Under the pieces are notes generated by a model. It was given only the letters and a program-made list of their open reading frames with translations, did no database searches and was not told where the DNA came from. Below, one piece after another: positions 29,466 to 34,358 of a stretch of 34,358 bases of DNA. The DNA comes from an uncultured Candidatus Altimarinota bacterium (lineage in GTDB: Bacteria; Patescibacteriota; Gracilibacteria; BD1-5; UBA2023): NCBI GenBank assembly GCA_936941205.1, contig CAKZJF010000080.1, positions 1-34,358 of the forward strand, written 5' to 3'. Position 1 is the first letter of the stretch. The number at the start of each line of letters is the position of its first letter. The position numbers and the translations under genes were made by a program.

Positions 29466-31805
29466 TTAGAGATCACTCATGAGTGATCTTGCAATTTTTG
29501 GTAAAATAGTATTATCAAAACCTGCTCGATTGGCAAGAATAATAATTCATATCTGAGGATTATTTTTCCAGATAATAAAAGATGAAAATCCTGGGGTCGC
29601 ACCAGTCTTGAGATATATAGGGGAATTTGTGTTTGCTCATTCAATAGTAAGTGCATAGCCAACCATCTTTGTATCATCAATTTTTACAAGAGGTTCCATC
29701 ATGAGTTGTACGGTTTTATTAAATCATTCCTGATTTAATCATATAAGTACTGATAAAAATTTTAATAAATCATTCGCTGTTGAAATAATTCAGCCTGCAG
29801 GAGACATATCGCCCATATCTGTATATGGTGTTGATACAAGAATACCATTATTCATGCCATAACCATTCATGGATCAAGAATTTATTTTCATAAGAAAATC
29901 AGGAGTACCTACTCCTGTATCTCACATATTTAAGGGAATAGTAATCCTTGATTGTATCATCTCATTGAAAGATGAAAATCCTAATGTATCTTGAAGAGTC
30001 ATTCCCAAGATGGCAATTCATAGATTGGAATAAGAATAGAATCAAATTTTATTTGGTTGAGGAATACATTTTCCGTTAAGTAAACAATTCATCAAGTCTA
30101 AACGACTATAATTCCTTGCTGGTGACCACCAAATATATCAATCCAATCAATTCTCACGATTGGTAGTGAGATTTTCTGGCATACTTTTTAGGCCTGATGT
30201 ATGCGTAACAAGATTTTTAAAAGTAAGAACTCATGGCAGTATTTCTTTTAAGTTTCATCGAATCAAGGTCTCAGTCGATTCATTCAAACGAAGATTTCAA
30301 CGAACAACTTCATCAGCAAGAATAAAACTTGTAAAAATCTTTGTAATTGAACCAATACTATATGGCGTATCCCCATCAGGTTGTTGTTTTGTTTCAATAT
30401 TTTTAGTGCCAAATCCAAAAGTTCCAGTAAAATCCTTGGTAATTATACCGACCACCATTCCTGGCACTTTATCCTTATCATTACCAGATTCATCAATAAA
30501 AGGTAAAACTTGACTAGATATTTTTTGTCTGAAAAGTTCAGAAGAATCTAACACAGGAGAAGTTACTCAGTATGGTACATGTGCTCATATAGGAAAATTG
30601 TTTTGTTCAATATTATCTACAGTATGGGCTATAGTATTCAAATTAAGAAAGCGACTAAGTAGAGGTTTTTCATTGGGATTCGTGCTTATATCGGATGAAT
30701 TATATAATATATTTTCGATATCCGCTGGTGTATATATAAGATTCTTTGATTTTAAAATTTGAATAATTCGTGATGCGGCTCCAGCAACCAATGGTCAGGC
30801 AAATGACGTTCCAGCAGAAAGTATATAGGGAAGATTATTTGGCGTTCTTCCAGCACTACTTATCACGATTCAAGGAGCTGAAATACCTATATACTTACTA
30901 CTATAATTAGAATATGGCGCAATTAAGCCATAATCATGAGCACCAACAGAAATTACTCAATCAATTGTAGAAAAACGAGTAGGATAAATCTCCTTAATAT
31001 CAACATCAAGTGCATAATTACCAGCTGCAAATATTACTAATATTCACTTGTTTATAGCTTGTTTAAGTAATTCTTCAAAACGTTTTTTAAGTTCCATAGA
31101 AGCAGAATCTCCCGGTGCTTTTCCAAGTGGCCAACTAATAGAGATAATATCTGGTTTCATATCAATAGCCACTTGAAGTGTCTTTATATATCATTCATCA
31201 TTATTTCCAGTTTTGTTACCTTGTGATATAAGTATTAATTGAGCACTTGGATTAATCCCTGTCACCCCCTGGCCAACAGTCCCACGACCAGCAATGACTC
31301 CACTGATTATCGTACCGTGATTGAGAGCATTGATATTATCACTCTTAACTTGTACATTGGCTGGAGGTAAAACATTCGAACACTCGGTTTTTTTAGAATC
31401 ATACGGATAACAATTCGGATCATTCAAGGAATATGTCTTATATACAGAAGCCTTTATATCAGGATGATTCGTATTAAAATACCCATCAATTATTGCTATC
31501 TTAACAGGAATAGAATCAAAATTTTTGAAATACTTCTGACTCTCCCAAAAATGAATCTGATCAAGTTGTGGATTACAATCCATTTTATTGAAAAACTTGT
31601 CTTTATTAGGCACACCCTTTACTTCATATTGCTTAGTACAATTTATATATTTTGTAATCGTATCTGGTACATAGCTAATATTTTTTACCTGACTTGAAAT
31701 TAATTGAAAACTATTCAAAAAATTTCCAATTTTATTATAAAAAATACATATTATTATAATAAAAAGCCCAAAAATCACTAAAAAGGATACATTCGTTTTT
31801 TTCAT
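29466..31805 (-). CDS. membrane-anchored subtilase (S8) fused to a beta-lactamase-family serine hydrolase
   Basis: 779 aa, one continuous TGA-Gly frame. Residues ~7-22 form a membrane helix. The S8 domain (~95-380) has D107 (A-I-I-D-G), H163 (N-H-G-T) and S334 (G-T-S-F-A-G-P). The second domain (~425-779) has S486-x-x-K489 (S-I-T-K), Y-S-N in F-Y-S-Y-S-N-L-G, and Y-L-K-T-G-A-T-P near the end. These mark the class C beta-lactamase/DD-peptidase group. Both active sites look complete. The enzyme probably works outside the membrane. Neither half has an obvious defect; the combination is unusual. Confidence 0.85.
29470..29489. terminator. 20-bp perfect palindrome at convergent gene ends
   Basis: AGATCACTCATGAGTGATCT lies between the flippase stop and the last codons of the fusion gene. 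The plus strand then reads TTGCAATTTTTGG, a weak U-tract. Confidence 0.5.
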
Positions 31806-32034
31806 AAAAAGTCCAATAAAGAAATGTGTTTAACTCTATATAGTATGGATAGTATAATTTGTAATTTCATAAAAACAATAAAAAATCCAGACTATCTCAA
31901 TCAAGGGATTATACTTTTATTATTATTTGAAAGAATTTGAATTTCAATATAATTTAAATTGATACCTATATTCTTTATCATCAGGAAGATAACGATTAAT
32001 TGAGGAGGAATATCCTAAAAATAATAATTTTTAT
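31806..32034. other. AT-rich divergent intergenic region
   Basis: No gene seen. It contains TATAGT/TATAAT-like boxes near 31834-31858 suited to the minus-strand fusion gene. GAGGAGG (32002-32008) lies about 26 bases before the polymerase ATG, too far for a normal ribosome site. Confidence 0.5.
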
Positions 32035-33414
32035 ATGACAACTTTTTACGATCTAAAGATAGCCCGAAACCTCAACGGATCAAGAATAAAATGAGATTTT
32101 GGTGAATACATTGAAAAGGAGCTTTGATATATCTGGAATCAAGATGAAATACAAAAAATTCAACTTCTCGAAGAACACGGATGATTCCCATATGAAGAAA
32201 ATCATCCAATTATGAAACTTGAAATGAACATTCTTCCTATCCTTGCAATGATGGAGCTGGAATGAGTCCACATCAATAAGTCAAAGCTTGTTGAAATCTG
32301 AAACGAACTCAGCGAAAAGATAACACAGCATGAATGAGAAATCTTTGAGCTCGTAGGGGAACGATTCAATATAAATTCTCCAAAGCAAATACAATATATT
32401 CTTTTTGAAAAACTGAACATTCCTCATGCCAAGAAAAATAAAACAGGATATTCTGTTGATAATGAGGTACTAGAATATATTGCAGAAAAATACGATATTG
32501 CCCGAATTATACTAGAATATCGATCTCTTTCCAAGTTGAAATCTACATACATAGAATGACTTCTAAAATCGATTCATCCGAGTACAGGAAAGATACATAC
32601 CAACTATCAACAAACTGGAACGAGCACAGGACGAGTATCAAGCGATAATCCAAATCTTCAAAATATCCCCACAGGACAATGATACGGAGAAAGAATAAAA
32701 TCATGTTTCCTTCCTTCTCCAGGTAATATTTTCATAGTAGCCGATTATTCCCAGATAGAACTTCGAATTCTTGCTCATCTTTCAAAAGATATAAATCTTG
32801 TAGATGCTTTCATACAATGAGAAGATATTCATACAAGAACTGCTCGATTTATTTTTGGAGAATCTACCATTACAAGTGAAATGCGAAGAGTTGCAAAAAG
32901 TGTCAACTTCTGAGTTATCTATGGAATTACCGGTTTTTGATTATCAAAAACCATTGGAAGAAGCCCAACAGAAGCAAATGCATATATAGACACATTTTAT
33001 AAAACGTATCCTTGAGTTCGTTCATACTATGACAACATCCTAGAATGAGCCCATTCCAATGGATATGTAGAAACCCTCTTTCAAAGAAGAAGATATATCC
33101 CTGGAATTAATGATGCTAATAAGCTTATTAGACAATGAGCCGAGAGAGAGGCTATGAATATGCCAATTCAATGAACCGCTGCGGATGTTTTGAAATACGC
33201 TATGATTGCTATAGAAAAACAGTTTAAAGAGAAAAAGCTCCTCTCAAAGATGATCCTCCAAGTACATGATGAATTAGTTTTTGATGTACCAAAAGAAGAA
33301 AAAACCACGGTAGAAACGATAATTCGAAATTGTATGCAATGAGTACTCACAGGAGATGTTCCAATTCTTGTCGATATCCATCATGGAGATAATTGGCAAG
33401 ATGCAAAAGGATAA
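32035..33414 (+). CDS. polA: family A DNA polymerase, polymerase domain only
   Basis: 459 aa. All three polymerase motifs are intact: A, D237-Y-S-Q-I-E-L-R; B, R-R-V-A-K-S-V-N-F-G-V-I-Y-G; C, V-H-D412-E-L. In motif B two conserved glycines are TGA (N-F-G and F-G-L-S). Further T-G-R-V-S-S-D-N-P-N-L-Q-N-I-P is the template-binding signature. The 5'-nuclease and 3'-exonuclease domains of a ~900-aa PolA are absent; only ~70 residues precede the thumb. An in-frame TAA stands upstream, so the start is real. It presumably fills gaps in repair and lagging-strand synthesis, without proofreading. Confidence 0.93.
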
Positions 33415-33511
33415 AAAATATCAAAGCTATAATTATAAATAAAGAATTCAAGAGGAAGCAACTTGTATAGTCAGAAAAAAAATATATACTCACACTATAT
33501 CACGTCTTGTC

Positions 33512-34306
33512 ATGAATACTTTTGAACAGCATTTCTTTGCTCGATATATTCGAGATAATGAGAAACTCATCAATGTTTTTCATAAACACTATATTCTTAT
33601 AATAGAAGATATTATTGTTTGGCTTTTCTTTGGACTCACCATTCCCACTTTTCTCTATTATTCAAATTCTTTTGAGTTACAGATGCTCCAGCTTCAATAC
33701 ATATGGGGATATTTATTTCTCATATACGGCATTATCATCTATAAACTCTTTGATTGGTATAATGATGTATGGATAGCAACCGATGTAGGATTGATCGATA
33801 TCGATTGGGGACTTTTTAGTGAAAATGTGGTATATGTAGAGTATGAAAAAATAGAAGGAATAGAACTCAGAACACGGACATTTTTCGATGCAATCTTATG
33901 AGTATCAGATGTCAATATTCGTCTAGCCAGTGGAGGACAATTCATACTTCATGCCGCTTATAAATCAAAAGAAATTGTTCATTTTATTCAATGAATTCAA
34001 AAATGAGGAGGTCATCATGCGGAAAAATCAAGTCATTGATCAAAGGATGATGCTCTCTCATTTGAGATATTGATGGAAACGCTTTCAGAAGTAGTCAAAA
34101 AACATATGCACCGAAGAGGAAAAGATGATTTAACTGAAGAATATATTGATAAACTTACGGTAGTTTCCCATGACACTGGTACGGTTGATCTCCGAAGTGA
34201 AGGAGATAAAATCTGGGTGGAAGACTGGAAAAAGAAATTCATAAAAGAACAAAAAAAACATCACAGTGATGATGGGGAAGATGAAGAAGATTTTCACCAT
34301 ACATAA
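33512..34306 (+). CDS. membrane PH-domain protein (YdbS/DUF304-like)
   Basis: 264 aa. Two helices (~27-51 and ~60-82) are followed by a bacterial PH domain: W-I-A-T-D-V-G-L-I-D-I-D-W-G, then E-Y-E-K-I-E-G-I-E-L-R-T. TGA codons at 33899-33901 and further on join it to a hydrophilic tail that ends H-H-S-D-D-G-E-D-E-E-D-F-H-H-T. The tail carries H-G-S-K-D-D-A and M-H-R-R-G-K-D-D-L. Function of such proteins is unknown; membrane-associated scaffolding is the common guess. TATACT lies ~23 bases before the ATG. Confidence 0.78.
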
Positions 34307-34340
34307 ATATAATCCCTCAGATATCTGAGGGATTATATTT
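34305..34340. terminator. 36-bp perfect palindrome, terminator at the window end
   Basis: Arms 34305-34322 and 34323-34340 are exact reverse complements, overlapping the PH-gene stop. It could end transcription in either direction. Confidence 0.7.
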
Positions 34341-34358
34341 ATGTATTTACATCATTAT

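Noticed and set aside
441-34306. Widespread pseudogenisation as explanation for internal TGA
   Set aside because: Only TGA, not TAA or TAG, interrupts the frames, and the positions match conserved glycines.
1-34358. CRISPR array or insertion sequence
   Set aside because: No regularly spaced repeats and no transposase with terminal repeats seen. The inverted repeat at 363-417 has no adjacent transposase.

Overview
The window comes from a bacterium that reads UGA as glycine (genetic code 25), as in the candidate phyla Absconditabacteria (SR1) and Gracilibacteria. Many genes are interrupted by in-frame TGA under the standard code. They become full length, with TGA at family-conserved glycines, when TGA is read as Gly: RimO N-T-C-G-F, DNA polymerase A N-F-G, subtilase G-T-S-F-A-G, asparaginase T-G-G-T. 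Genes end in TAA, occasionally TAG. The DNA is AT-rich, Shine-Dalgarno sequences are scarce, and genes lie in short, tightly packed operons. I cannot tell SR1 from Gracilibacteria with these genes.

Layout. 1-3172: end of an unknown gene, a 21-bp inverted repeat, a small membrane protein with an XRE regulator, then an ECF-type sigma factor overlapping a membrane partner that looks like its anti-sigma factor. 3203-4788: threonine synthase with its own promoter, foreign-looking and without any TGA. 4886-7592 (minus): four-gene operon mntP - lipoprotein - alpha/beta hydrolase - AlkD-like DNA repair. 7649-9211 (minus): small unknown proteins, including two very short ones. 9217-10217 (minus): a RhuM/Fic gene broken by a 47-bp insertion between 16-bp direct repeats. 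10306-13299 (minus): membrane protein, DUF2130 coiled-coil protein and an unknown protein. 13376-14395 (minus): class A beta-lactamase-like serine hydrolase.

14480-20771 (plus): DUF4012 membrane protein, ybeY, tRNA-Phe(GAA), a CPA1-type Na+/H+ antiporter and a lipoprotein with a C-terminal membrane helix. 20811-23346: methyltransferase (minus), then a small membrane protein, a YgjP-like metallopeptidase and an unknown gene behind a consensus promoter (plus). 23343-25857 (minus): rimO - one-domain asparaginase - short-chain dehydrogenase. 25858-26319 has no assigned gene. 26366-27868 (minus) is a large membrane protein, and 27965-29461 (plus) a polysaccharide flippase. 29466-31805 (minus) is a membrane-anchored fusion of a subtilase and a penicillin-binding-type serine hydrolase. 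32035-34306 (plus): a polymerase-only DNA polymerase I and a membrane PH-domain protein.

By theme, the window is rich in envelope functions (flippase, two SxxK serine hydrolases, DUF4012, lipoproteins, sigma/anti-sigma pair) and ion export (MntP, CPA1 antiporter). It also has translation-related enzymes (RimO, YbeY, tRNA-Phe) and minimal DNA maintenance (PolA, AlkD). All coordinates and translations were worked out by eye; family names rest on motifs, not on searches.
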